A stretch of 48,341 nt of DNA from assembly GCA_016720545.1 (NCBI GenBank), contig JADKKK010000020.1, positions 1 to 48,341 on the forward strand. Direction: 5' to 3'. Below, one piece after another: positions 38,224-46,285 of this stretch (the stretch's first letter is position 1; each line of letters begins with the position of its first letter). The notes under the pieces were generated by a model, which made no database searches, was not told the origin of the DNA, and was given only the letters and a program-made list of their open reading frames with translations. The position numbers and the translations under genes were made by a program. The stretch is from Myxococcales bacterium (GTDB taxonomy: Bacteria > Myxococcota_A > Polyangia > Polyangiales > Polyangiaceae).

Positions 38224-38752
38224 ATGGACTCCCTCGACCTGCGCGACCTGCCGCCCGATCTCCCCGTCCCCGAGCTCGACCTGCCGCCGCCCCGCGGGGT
38301 CGAGGGCGAGGCGCCGCGCGTCGAGCCGGGCGAGCCGCTGGAGCTCGCGGACGCGCCAGCGTGGCACGTGGCGACCGGAGTGCGCACGAGGGCGTGTCCC
38401 GTGTGCCAGTGGCGCCGGGCTCACGCAGTGGGCCTGCCACGAGTGCGGTGAGCGCCTGGGGGCGGACTCAGGCCTCGCGCTCGCGGGCTCGACGGTGCCG
38501 GCTCGCGGCGACTGGCGCGCGGAGCCGCCGCACGCGGGCGGGCGCGGGGCGCTGGCGGCCATCGCCGACGCGGTGCCGCTCGGCGTGGGCAAGCGGCTCC
38601 TGCTCTACCCGCTCCTCGCGGCATTCTTCTGTAACCTATTGATTCCATGCCGATTTCACGAGACGTGGGCATGCCTCGTGCTCGCCCTGTTCGGCGGCGT
38701 CGTGGTCGCCGCGCACCGCGTAGCGTACCGGCAGTGGCCCGCCGAGGAGTGA
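38224..38752 (+). CDS. Small zinc-ribbon membrane protein (one frameshift)
   Basis: The ATG at 38224 starts an acidic, Pro/Leu-rich N-terminus (SLDLRDLPPDLPVPELDLPP). A zinc ribbon then follows: CPVC at the end of the first frame and, after a shift near 38412-38420, WACHECGERLG in the second. Correcting the shift gives one compact CPVC...CHEC motif. Two hydrophobic segments end the protein (KRLLLYPLLAAFFCNLLIPC and ACLVLALFGGVVVAAHRVAY). About 175 residues. With its ribbon and hairpin it resembles the C-terminal part of the two kinases just upstream, lacking only the kinase domain, and may act with them. About 125 bases separate it from the second kinase. Confidence 0.65.
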
Positions 38753-38790
38753 GCCCGGCGTCTGAGTCGCCGCGCACGCTCGGCCACTCA

Positions 38791-38820
38791 CGTGCATTCT
38801 GCACAGACCTCGGGGCGCGC
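38791..38820 (+). repeat. 30-bp repeat copy A with GTGCA-TTC-TGCAC dyad
   Basis: Begins CGTGCATTCTGCAC (a perfect 5-bp dyad around TTC) and continues AGACCTCGG and GGCGCGC. It matches the copy at 40100-40129 in 25 of 30 positions in the same orientation. It lies between the zinc-ribbon gene and the DUF218 gene. Confidence 0.7.
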
Positions 38821-38978
38821 TCGCGTCGGTGGCGGCCGAGGACTGAGGCGGGTCAACGCGCCGGCGCGGAGCGCAGCTCGAGGGCCAAGGTCGCCCGGCT
38901 CCAGCCTGCCCGATGCTCTATGGTGCGCGGGTGCGTTCTCGAAGCGCCCGCCGCGTCGCTGCCCCGTCCCCCCGCGCG

Positions 38979-40097
38979 ATGCCCGCGCCCTGCCTCGCGC
39001 TCGCCGCGCTCGCCGCGCTCGCCGCGCTCGCCGCGGGCCTCGCCGGCTGCGCGCGCGACACGGTGCCCCCGCGCGATGCCCGCGCGCTCCCTCCGGGCCC
39101 GATGCTCGGCGCAGCCCCGGCCGACACGCGCCACGCGCTGCTGTGCGGCGAGTGGCGACGGGCCGTCGGGTACGACCGCGAGGCGAGCGCGCACACCTCG
39201 TTCGCCGAGCTCCGGCCCGCGCAGAGCTGCTTCGTCGAGGTCACCCACACGCCCGCGGGCGCGCGGCCCTCGCCGACGCCCGCCGGCTGCGGCTTCCCCA
39301 CCGAGGCGACATTCGCCCACGTCGCGCGGCTGGCGTTGGCCTACGACGCGATCGCGGACGGCGACACGGTCGCGCTCCCTCACGACCTCGCGTGCCCGCT
39401 CGCGGCCTCGGTTCGGAGCGACGCGGCGCGGCAGAACGCCCGGGCGCTCCGGGCGCTCGCGGCGCTCTCCCGCGCGCCGCTCCGCGCCTACGCGTACGCG
39501 GCGGTGCTGGTACCCGGCTACGGCGCGGCCGCGCAGGGCGACAGCGCGCTCGTCGGCGCTCCGCCGGACGCGGCGTGTGGGGACTGGGCGGCCGAGGTCG
39601 AGCTCCCGCGCCTAGGCGTCAACGTCGAGCGCGCGCGCCGCGCGGCGGAGGCGCTCCGTGGGGGCGTCGCGCCGGTCGTGATCGTGAGCGGGGGCGCGGT
39701 GCACTCGCCGCTCGTCGAGGCGTTCGCGCTGGCGAACGTGCTGCGGTGCGCGGGCGGCGTCCCCACCGAGCGAATCCTCGTGGACCCGTGCGCGGACCAC
39801 ACGCACACGAACCTGCGCAACCTGGGCGCCATGGTCGTGGGCCTCGGCGCGCGAACGGCCTACCTCGTGACCGATGGCGGGCTCCAGTCGGCGTACCTCT
39901 CCGACTTCACGGCGTTCGACCTCTTCGGCGGCTCGGTCGACCAGCGCAGCCTGCGCGATTTCGGCTACCTGCTGGGCGCGTGGCGGCGGGCGAGCCGCGG
40001 CCTCGAGGGTGGGTTCTGGTACACGCCTTACCGCTTCTGGGCGGAGCGCGAGCCCGTCACCTGCGTCACGGGCCCGCTCGACGGGCCGGGCCGGTGA
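38979..40097 (+). CDS. DUF218/YdcF-like lipoprotein
   Basis: A 372-residue protein from the ATG at 38979 (an ATG at 38913 is possible but its extra residues are Arg-rich and unlike a signal). The signal peptide is a run of Leu-Ala-Ala (ALAALAALAALAAGLAGC) coded by four 9-bp repeats and ends in a lipobox. The DUF218 region has AVLVPGYGAAAQGD at its start, a helix with RLGVNVERARRAAEALRGG, then PVVIVSGGAVHSPLVEAFAL, DPCADHTHTNLRNLGAMV (the conserved acidic/His/Asn loop) and YLVTDGGLQSAYLS. Relatives (SanA/ElyC/YdcF) act in cell-envelope maintenance; their chemistry is not settled. The gene is bracketed by two 30-bp imperfect direct repeats. Frame intact. Confidence 0.85.
   Translation: MPAPCLALAALAALAALAAGLAGCARDTVPPRDARALPPGPMLGAAPADTRHALLCGEWRRAVGYDREASAHTSFAELRPAQSCFVEVTHTPAGARPSPTPAGCGFPTEATFAHVARLALAYDAIADGDTVALPHDLACPLAASVRSDAARQNARALRALAALSRAPLRAYAYAAVLVPGYGAAAQGDSALVGAPPDAACGDWAAEVELPRLGVNVERARRAAEALRGGVAPVVIVSGGAVHSPLVEAFALANVLRCAGGVPTERILVDPCADHTHTNLRNLGAMVVGLGARTAYLVTDGGLQSAYLSDFTAFDLFGGSVDQRSLRDFGYLLGAWRRASRGLEGGFWYTPYRFWAEREPVTCVTGPLDGPGR
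39000..39035 (+). repeat. Four 9-bp repeats in a lipoprotein signal peptide
   Basis: CTCGCCGCG occurs four times in succession and encodes the Leu-Ala-Ala core of the signal peptide of the DUF218 lipoprotein. Copy-number change would alter hydrophobic core length without losing the frame. Confidence 0.85.
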
Positions 40098-40099
40098 TA

Positions 40100-40129
40100 C
40101 GTGCAGTATACACGGACCTCGGCGCGCGC
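40100..40129 (+). repeat. 30-bp repeat copy B after the DUF218 gene
   Basis: Begins CGTGCAGTATACACG and continues GACCTCGG and CGCGCGC. It is in the same orientation as copy A at 38791 and lies two bases after the DUF218 stop, in the gap between convergent genes. A 10-base core TGCAGTATAC also occurs in the boxR-boxC gap at 18286-18295. Confidence 0.7.
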
Positions 40130-40134
40130 GCGCC

Positions 40135-41409
40135 TCAGCGAAGACCGTACCGCTTGAGGAGCGAGAGCAGGTAGGGGCGGTCCATTTTCGCGAGCCTCGC
40201 GGCCTCCGACGCGTTGCCTTGGGCGCGCGCGAGCAGCGCCGCCACGTAGGACCGCTCGAACTCGGCGACCGCGCGCGCGCGCGCGTCGCGGTACCGCTCG
40301 ACGGCGGCGCCGCCGTCCGCGGGCTCGAGGGCCCCTCCCGCGGCGGGCATGGCGGGCATGGGGTACCCGGGGTGCGCGTCGAGCTCACCCGCGAGCGCTC
40401 GCTCCACGGCGTTGCGCAGCTCACGGACGTTGCCCGCCCAGTGCTGGAGACGCCACCGCTCGACCAACTCCGCCGGGAGCGCGTCCGCGGCGCCCGCCAG
40501 GTCGAGCGTGAAGTGCGCGACGAGCGCCGGCACGTCCTCGGGCCGCTCGCGGAGCGGGGGCAGCGAGATGAGCGCTCCGGCCAGACGATAGTAGAGGTCC
40601 GCGCGGAAGGCCGCCCGGTTCACCTCGGCGCGCAGATCGCGGTGCGTCGCCGAGACCACGCGCACGTCGAGCTCGATCTCGCGCTCCCCGCCCACGCGGC
40701 GCACGCGCCGGCGCTCGAGGGCGCCGAGCAGCGACGCCTGCGCGGTCTGCGAGAGCTCGCCGATCTCGTCGAGGAACACGGTGCCCCCCCGCGCGCGCTC
40801 GAAGGCCCCCGCGTGCCTCGCCACGGCGCCGGTGAAGGCCCCGCGCTCGTGACCGAACAGCTCCGACTCGACGAGCGCGTGCGGGAGCGCGCCGCAGTCG
40901 ACCACGACGAACGGGCCCGCCCGGCGCGGCCCCTCGTCGTGCAGGGCGCGCGCGACGAGCTCCTTTCCGGTGCCGGTCTCGCCCAACACGAGCACCGAGC
41001 CGCCGAAGGCCGCGAGGCGCCTCACCTGCCGGACGACCTCGAGCATACGCGGGCTCACCGTCACGAAGCCTGGCAGCGCACGAGGCGCCTCCGCCGCCGC
41101 GTCGGCCGCGCGCGAGACCACGAGGACCGTGTCGCCGAGCAGGAGCGCGGTGTCCCAGGGGACGTCGCCGTCGCGCAGGCGCGAGCGCCCGGAGTAGGTG
41201 CCGTTCGAGCTGCCGAGGTCGCGCACCCGCACGCCGGCCTCGCTCGCTTCGAGCTCGAGGTGATAGCGGCTCACGGTGGGGTCGGAGAGCACGAAGCCGT
41301 TGTCCGCCGCGGTCCCGATCGAGAGCGGAGCGCGCGCGTCGGCCTCGACGTGCTTGCCCGCGTCGACCCCACGAGCCACGGTGAGCGAGAGGCGCGCCGC
41401 GGGCGCCAT
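40135..41409 (-). CDS. FHA-domain sigma54 transcription activator
   Basis: A 424-residue minus-strand protein, start at the ATG at 41407-41409. The FHA domain (residues about 25-100) shows SDPTVSRYHLELEASEAGVR and RDLGSSNGTYSG. The AAA+ domain has Walker A GETGTGKE, GAFTGA for sigma54 contact, Walker B TVFLDEIGEL and FRADLYYRLAGALISLPPLR. The C-terminal Fis-like HTH is NASEAARLAKMDRPYLLSLL. All key residues are present. It lies 44 bases after the conserved protein of unknown function, likely in one operon. As with the plus-strand paralogue at 24419, the FHA domain should read a phosphothreonine signal, probably from one of the kinases; which one is not evident. Confidence 0.95.
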   Translation of the reverse strand: MAPAARLSLTVARGVDAGKHVEADARAPLSIGTAADNGFVLSDPTVSRYHLELEASEAGVRVRDLGSSNGTYSGRSRLRDGDVPWDTALLLGDTVLVVSRAADAAAEAPRALPGFVTVSPRMLEVVRQVRRLAAFGGSVLVLGETGTGKELVARALHDEGPRRAGPFVVVDCGALPHALVESELFGHERGAFTGAVARHAGAFERARGGTVFLDEIGELSQTAQASLLGALERRRVRRVGGEREIELDVRVVSATHRDLRAEVNRAAFRADLYYRLAGALISLPPLRERPEDVPALVAHFTLDLAGAADALPAELVERWRLQHWAGNVRELRNAVERALAGELDAHPGYPMPAMPAAGGALEPADGGAAVERYRDARARAVAEFERSYVAALLARAQGNASEAARLAKMDRPYLLSLLKRYGLR

Positions 41410-41453
41410 CGCGGCAGCGGGCGTCCGCGTGTGCTTTCGCGTGAGGCCCGCGC

Positions 41454-43180
41454 TCAAGGTCCCGGCCACCGCGAGGGCCGGCGATCGTCGAGCCGCGCGA
41501 GCTCCTGCGTGAAGATCCGGCGGGCGATGGCGATCGCGCACGCGTACGTGCTGTCGACCCCGAAGAAGCTGAGGCTCTTCGAGAGCAGCGACTGCCGACG
41601 GGAGTACGGCGTATCCGACGCGTAGTGGAGCAGGCCCACGTCGAAGTGCACGTCGGGCGTGAGGTTCACGATCTCGTTCGACGGGAGCCGCCGCGGGTTC
41701 GAGAGCTCGTGCACGCCGCCAAGGAAGGGGCCGGCCTCCATCTCGAGGACCGTGTAGCCCTCCCGATAGAAGGTCGCCATGTAGTCCTTGTTCTGGAGGA
41801 ACGCGCTCCGCACCGTCACCGCCGACTGGTTGTCGAAGACGCTCCCGAAGCGCAGGAACGGCGCCACCGCGTCGGCCGTGATGGCGTTGCGGAAGAGGAA
41901 GGTGTTGCCCGAGTGCTCGTCGTACACCGTGTTCGAGAGCAGCACGTCGCCCACGCGCCCGTTCAGCGTCGCCGCCTTCCCCATGATGTAGATTCCACGC
42001 ACTTCGCCCACGCCCTGGCCCACGCGCGACAGCAGGTGGTAGGCCGCCATGCCGAGCGGGTAGTCGATGTTGATGAGCACCGCCTCGCTCTGGGCGAGGC
42101 GCTCGACGCCGGGCACGCGGAGGCGCGGATCGATGGCGGTGGGGTCCAGGTCGGAGAGCCGGAGGATCTGCGCGTCGACGTCGATGCGCCCTGGGCCGGA
42201 GAGGTGCAGGAGGCCCTTGGTGGACTCGAACCGTCGCACCTCGTTCATCTTGGAGTCGTCGCGCCCCGCGTGGATGAACGCGCGGAGCAGGTAGTACAGC
42301 AGGGGGGCGACCTCTTCTTCGCGGCCGCTCTCGGCGGCCTTCGCCACGTCCTCGCCGAGGCCCTCGGGGTCGGCGCGGATGGCCCAGTCGATCATCTCTC
42401 GCCGATGCGACTGCGCGTACCCGCCGAGCAGGTTCGCCACCGCGTGGGTGTTCGACGACACGAAGTACACCGGGGCGCGGCGGCTCGCGCTCTTCTCGAG
42501 GTACGAGGGCTCGATGCCGCCCCACCAGCGCTGGGCCGCGCGCTGGTACTGCGAGTACGACGAGGCGAGCATCTGGGCGCGGAGGTCGAGGGGCCGCGCG
42601 ATGACCTCGGCGAGGCCGTCGGCGTAGTGGTCTTTGCCGAACGCGTCGACGAGGCGCTCCACGTCGCCGGGCTCGATGGACAGCGCGCCGGCCAAGGCTC
42701 GGGCGACGCGACGAGCTCGGCCTCGCGCCCCTCGTAGCCGCGGAGGGCGTTGTGCAGCTTGTTCCACTCGATCTGGTAGGCGACCAGGATGGGCACGAGG
42801 TCGTCGATGTCGCTGACGCTCGCGATGAACACGGCGAGGCGCGAGCCCTCGTCCCAGCGGATGGGGCGGCGCCGACCGCGCGTCTTGACGATCTGCCAGG
42901 TGCGCACGTCGAACCCGGCCGCCTCGAAGAGCTCGTGCGACTGCCCGAGCACGATCTGGCGGACGCGAGGGAAGCACGTGGGCAGGCGCCCGGCCGCGTA
43001 CCCGAACGCCGACAGGTCGACCTTGGCCGAGAGCGCGTCGAGGTGGAGCGCCGACCTCGAGAACGCGTGGGCCTCCTCGAGCGCGCGGATGCGCACCTCC
43101 CCAGTGGATCGCAGCAAGGAGTAGTAGGTGCGAACGTAGAGGTTGATCTCTTCGGAGGGCGTGGGCGGCTGCCGGTACAT
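41454..43180 (-). CDS. Conserved protein of unknown function (resembles DUF6909, from memory), one frameshift
   Basis: It begins at the ATG at 43178-43180: MYRQPPTPSEEINLYVRTYY, then RTWQIVKTRGRRRPIRWDEG and SVSDIDDLVPILVAYQIEWN. Near 42700 the frame changes and coding continues as LSIEPGDVERLVDAFGKDHY, RWWGGIEPSYLEKSASRRAP, PVYFVSSNTHAVANLLGGYA, YIMGKAATLNGRVGDVLLSN and MATFYREGYTVLEMEAGPFL to the stop at 41454-41456. The corrected length is about 575 residues with no signal peptide or membrane segment. The segment with MGKAATLNGRVGDVLLSN followed by EGYTVLEMEAGPFL resembles phosphorylase-like nucleoside folds, which typically use a Glu-Met-Glu motif; here MEMEAGP-like EMEAGP is present. It heads the run with the FHA activator. 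Function unknown. Confidence 0.6.
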
Positions 43181-43333
43181 GGTCGGCGAGAGGATAACCA
43201 AGTTCCCAGGGCGCTCGGCCCTTTCTGCGCTGCGCTCGCCTTTGGGGCGCCGGGCGTCGTCCGGCGGAGCGCATCCAGCGTGCGCCCGCAGACGCGCTGG
43301 ACGTCCGTGGATCTCGGGTTAAGCTCCGGGGAC

Positions 43334-44257
43334 ATGGAGCTCTCACCCGACACCTTCTCCTGGCTCATCGCCCAGGCCGCGCGTCTCCGCGCGTCGCACG
43401 GCGAGGTCATCGGCGTCCCTGTCCTCGTGGAGCCCACCGGCGAGTTCTTCCCGGACGACTTCACCCTCGACCACGACGGCACCGAGCGCCTGCTCGCGCG
43501 GCTCGTGTCGTACACCCCCCTCGACGAAGACCTCCCCCTGCGCGTGGGCTTCGAGGAACCCGAGGACACGGGCAAGGCCGGCGGCGGCTGCGGCAGCGGC
43601 GGCTGCGGGACGGGCGGCGGCAGCGGTGGTCCCACAGCGCGCGGGCGCGTCATCTCGATGGACCAGGGCTACGGCGTGGTGGTGGACGTCCGCGACGCGG
43701 GCAGCCCCGTCACCCTGACGACCACCCTCGCCCGCTCCGTGGGCACGCTCGTGTTGGCCGAAGGGGGCGAGGAGGTCTCGCCGGGCGAGGTCGGCCCCGT
43801 GTCGGAGGTGTGCGCGGCCGCGCTCGGGCTCGGGATCTTGCTCCTGAACGGCGCGGCCGTGTACGCGAAGGGCTGCGGCGGCATCAAGCTCCACCGCGCC
43901 ACGCACCTCACGGTGGAGGAGTCTGCCGCGACGCTCGCCGTCTTCTGCCGGGTGTACGAGCACGAGCCCCGCCGCGTGAAGAAGCACCTCGAGGTCACGC
44001 AGGCGGAGGCCTTCGACGAGGCGCTCGCCTGGGTCGACTCGAACCCGGTGATCGTGGCCCAGCTCCGCGACACGCCCGAGCTGCTCGAGGCGGGGGCGTT
44101 CGAGCTCTCGCCGCCGAAGGGCCTGCTCGGCCGCCTCTTCACCCGCAAGGTCGACGCGAAGACGCCCGCGCCCACGAAGCGCCCCAGGTCCGCCGAGGAG
44201 GAGCGGAAAATCGCCCGGGCGAAGGCCCTCGTCGACGAGGCGCTCGGCAACTCGTAA
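43334..44257 (+). CDS. Unknown protein with internal Gly/Cys-rich loop
   Basis: A 307-residue intact frame starting at the ATG at 43334, divergent from the unknown-function/FHA-activator pair. The N-terminal domain (MELSPDTFSWLIAQAARLRA ... EVIGVPVLVEPTGEFFPDDF) leads to a loop GGGCGSGGCGTGGGSGGP (residues about 83-100) that could bind metal. Then a beta-rich part (RGRVISMDQGYGVVVDVRDA, TLTTTLARSVGTLVLAEGGE) and a helical region with YAKGCGGIKLHRATHLTVEE and YEHEPRRVKKHLEVTQAEAF, and a charged Lys-rich end. The HRATH, Cys and His residues in the second half could also be functional. There is no signal peptide. No family is recognised. Confidence 0.7.
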   Translation: MELSPDTFSWLIAQAARLRASHGEVIGVPVLVEPTGEFFPDDFTLDHDGTERLLARLVSYTPLDEDLPLRVGFEEPEDTGKAGGGCGSGGCGTGGGSGGPTARGRVISMDQGYGVVVDVRDAGSPVTLTTTLARSVGTLVLAEGGEEVSPGEVGPVSEVCAAALGLGILLLNGAAVYAKGCGGIKLHRATHLTVEESAATLAVFCRVYEHEPRRVKKHLEVTQAEAFDEALAWVDSNPVIVAQLRDTPELLEAGAFELSPPKGLLGRLFTRKVDAKTPAPTKRPRSAEEERKIARAKALVDEALGNS

Positions 44258-44296
44258 CGTTCGCGACCCTCGCGCGCGCCGGCGTAGCATGAGCGT

Positions 44297-45174
44297 GTGA
44301 CGCTCACGCTCGCGACGTTCAACGTCAAAGACTACTTCGAGTCCCCACGGAACCTCCCCCGTGCGCGCGGCCAAGTCCGCCGGATCGCGGCGCAGCTCGC
44401 CCGCGCCGACGCGGACGTGGTCGCCCTCCAAGAGGTCGGCTCGAGGCGCTGCTCCGCGAGGTGCTCGCGCGCGTGCCCGGGGGCGCGTCGTACGAGGTCG
44501 TGTTCGGCGGCGCCGATCGCCGCGGGATCGGCAACGCGATCCTCGCGCGGGTGGCCCTGCTCGAGCGGGAGGTGCTCCGCGCCGAGTCCCTCCCCTTCCC
44601 GGTGTTCCGCCGCGGCGACGCCTCCGTTCGCGGGGCGGCTGCCGCTCCGGCGAGGCGTGGTGCGGGTAGCGCTCCGAGCGCTCGGCCTGCCTATCCATGT
44701 ATTTTGCATGCACTGGAAGAGCAAGCTCCCGAAGGCCGAAGAGGACGAGGAGGGCAGCGAGCTCGATTGGACGAGCGGCACGCAGCGCGCGGAGGCCGAC
44801 CTCCGCAGCCTCGTGTCTCGCTCCGCCGAGGCCCTCTTCGTGCGCGCCGCCATCGAGCGCTCCGCAGCCGGGGGCGCCGAGGTGGTGGTGATGGGGGACC
44901 TCAACGACACGCTCGACTCGGTACCCGTGCGGGTCGTGCTCGGCTCGGGGTTCGAGCCCTCACTGCACGCGGCGGCCGCGCGCGCCGACGAGCGACCGCT
45001 TCTCCGCGCTCCACCGCGGCGAGCCCGAGCAGATCGATCACATCCTCCACACCGAGCGCCTGCACGCGCGCCACGTCCGTGGCCTTCTTCAACGAGGCGC
45101 TCCGCGATCACCCGTTTGGCGGCGAGCCCACGATCGACTCGGACCACGCGCTCGTGTGCGCGCGCTACGGCTGA
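44297..45174 (+). CDS. Endonuclease/exonuclease/phosphatase-family protein (several frameshifts)
   Basis: The GTG at 44297 starts LTLATFNVKDYFESPRN, the canonical EEP N-terminus, followed by DADVVALQEVGS. The frame shifts near 44450 (RVPGGASYEVVFGGADRRGI and ARVALLEREVLRAESLPFPV), back near 44610 (LPIHVFCMHWKSKLPKAEED, GAEVVVMGDLNDTLDSVPVR) and again near 45000. The end is RDHPFGGEPTIDSDHALVCA. Together the metal- and phosphate-binding residues of the family are present (Asn in FNV, Glu in LQEV, GDLND, SDH). The corrected length is about 290 residues. It could act on nucleic acid, phospholipid or phosphoinositide-like substrates; the family does not tell. No signal peptide. Confidence 0.75.
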
Positions 45175-45207
45175 GCTCCAGCGAGGCGCCCCACGACTCC
45201 GTAAGGA

Positions 45208-45235
45208 CACCCCGTGGGAGTTCATCAACGGGGTG
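45208..45235. terminator. Perfect 8-bp stem-loop at the left edge of the palindromic element
   Basis: CACCCCGT (45208-45215) pairs exactly with ACGGGGTG (45228-45235) around a 12-base loop, 34 bases after the nuclease-like gene. There is no T tract. It may end that transcript or may be an outer part of the adjacent inverted-repeat element, whose terminal repeat starts at 45235. Confidence 0.45.
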
Positions 45236-45533
45236 CTAGTCCCCTGGAAACGTGATCCCTTCCAGAAGTCGCGCGCCTCGGCCTTTCGCCACAAGGGGCG
45301 AGGGGTGTCCCGTTTTCGGCGGCGGTGGGAGGATACTCATGTTCGAGGTCGGCGTTCTCGCGCGGTCACACCCGAAACCACTGTCCCCTGAGCGCAAAGC
45401 GCCGCCTCCACCGCGCGGAACGACGTCCGAGTTGAGGACGGGCCGCCGCCGCCGAAAACGGGGCACCCCTCGCTCCTCGGAATGACACCGAAGACCCGAC
45501 TTCTGATACGAACCACGACTCCAGGGGACTAGC
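45235..45533. mobile_element. MITE-like palindromic element (about 300 bp, long inverted repeats)
   Basis: The ends are a perfect 14-bp inverted repeat, GCTAGTCCCCTGGA (45235-45248) and TCCAGGGGACTAGC (45520-45533). Further in, CAGAAGTCG (45263-45271) faces CGACTTCTG (45497-45505) at identical distance from each end. A 28-base inner block (45298-45325), including CCCGTTTTCGGCGGCGG, faces 45446-45473 with 27 of 28 matches. About 120 bases form the centre. No open frame for a transposase is present. The structure is that of a non-autonomous element mobilised in trans, or a large foldback RNA/DNA. It sits in the intergenic gap, with no obvious target-site duplication beyond a GTG/CGTG similarity on either side. 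Confidence 0.8.
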
Positions 45534-45589
45534 GTGGGCGGTCTGCGCACCAGCGCAACGGGAGGTCGCATGACCCCCCCCCGCAGACC

Positions 45590-46063
45590 ATGCCACTCCG
45601 CGACTCGAGCGACTCCACCTCCAGCCCCCATCGCGACGGCCCCGGCCTCTGCGCCGTGCGGCGCGTCGAGGTCTCATGGGGCGACTGCGACGCCTCGGGC
45701 ATCGTCTTCTACCCCCGCTACTACGCGTGGTTCGACGAGTGCACCCACGCGCTCCTCGCGGGCGTGGGGCTCGGGCACGACGTGCTGCGCGAGCGCTACC
45801 GCCTGACGGGCGCCCCGCTCGTGCAGGCCGCGGCGCGCTTCCGCTCCCCCGCCACCTACGGCGACACCCTCCTGGCGACGAGCCGAGTGGCGCGCGTCGG
45901 GAGCCGCTCGTTCACCGTGGAGCACCGGCTCGCGATCGGGGATCGCGGGGTCGTCGAAGGCGAAGAGACCCGCGTGTGGGCCGAAGCCACGGGGTCCTCG
46001 CCGCCGTCGCTGCGGGCCGTCGCCATCCCCGACGACGTCCGCGCCCTCCTGCTGGGCGCCTGA
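45590..46063 (+). CDS. Hot-dog acyl-CoA thioesterase (4-hydroxybenzoyl-CoA thioesterase-like)
   Basis: A 157-residue intact protein, ATG at 45590. The core is WGDCDASGIVFYPRYYAWFD, with the catalytic Asp of the 4HBT-type hot-dog fold and the helix that follows, then APLVQAAARFRSPATYGDTL and RSFTVEHRLAIGDRGVVEGE. Such enzymes hydrolyse aromatic or short acyl-CoA thioesters. A functional link with the box locus 24 kb away, for example relieving CoA trapped as aryl-CoA, is possible but not supported by position. The first 25 residues are low-complexity and the real start could lie nearer VRRVEVSWGD. It stands alone between the palindromic element and fusA. Confidence 0.85.
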   Translation: MPLRDSSDSTSSPHRDGPGLCAVRRVEVSWGDCDASGIVFYPRYYAWFDECTHALLAGVGLGHDVLRERYRLTGAPLVQAAARFRSPATYGDTLLATSRVARVGSRSFTVEHRLAIGDRGVVEGEETRVWAEATGSSPPSLRAVAIPDDVRALLLGA

Positions 46064-46285
46064 CGCCGCCGCGAGGTCGCGCCGGTCTGCATCGGCGCCA
46101 TCGCTTCAACCGTCGAAAACTGTTTACCTTTTGTCGTTCTCTTAGGCGGCCGGGGCGGCGCGCTGGCTCGCCGACGAGGCGCGGCGGCATGTTTCGCGTC
46201 ACGGGAGGTCCCCACGCTGGGCCCGACGTGGTAGGTGGCACGCGCAAGCCCTGAAACCACCGCCCTCTTACGAAGAGATATTCCC

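Noticed and set aside
45590..46063. Thioesterase as part of the box pathway
   Set aside because: Family and substrate class would fit, but it is 24 kb away with unrelated genes between, so no pathway link is claimed.
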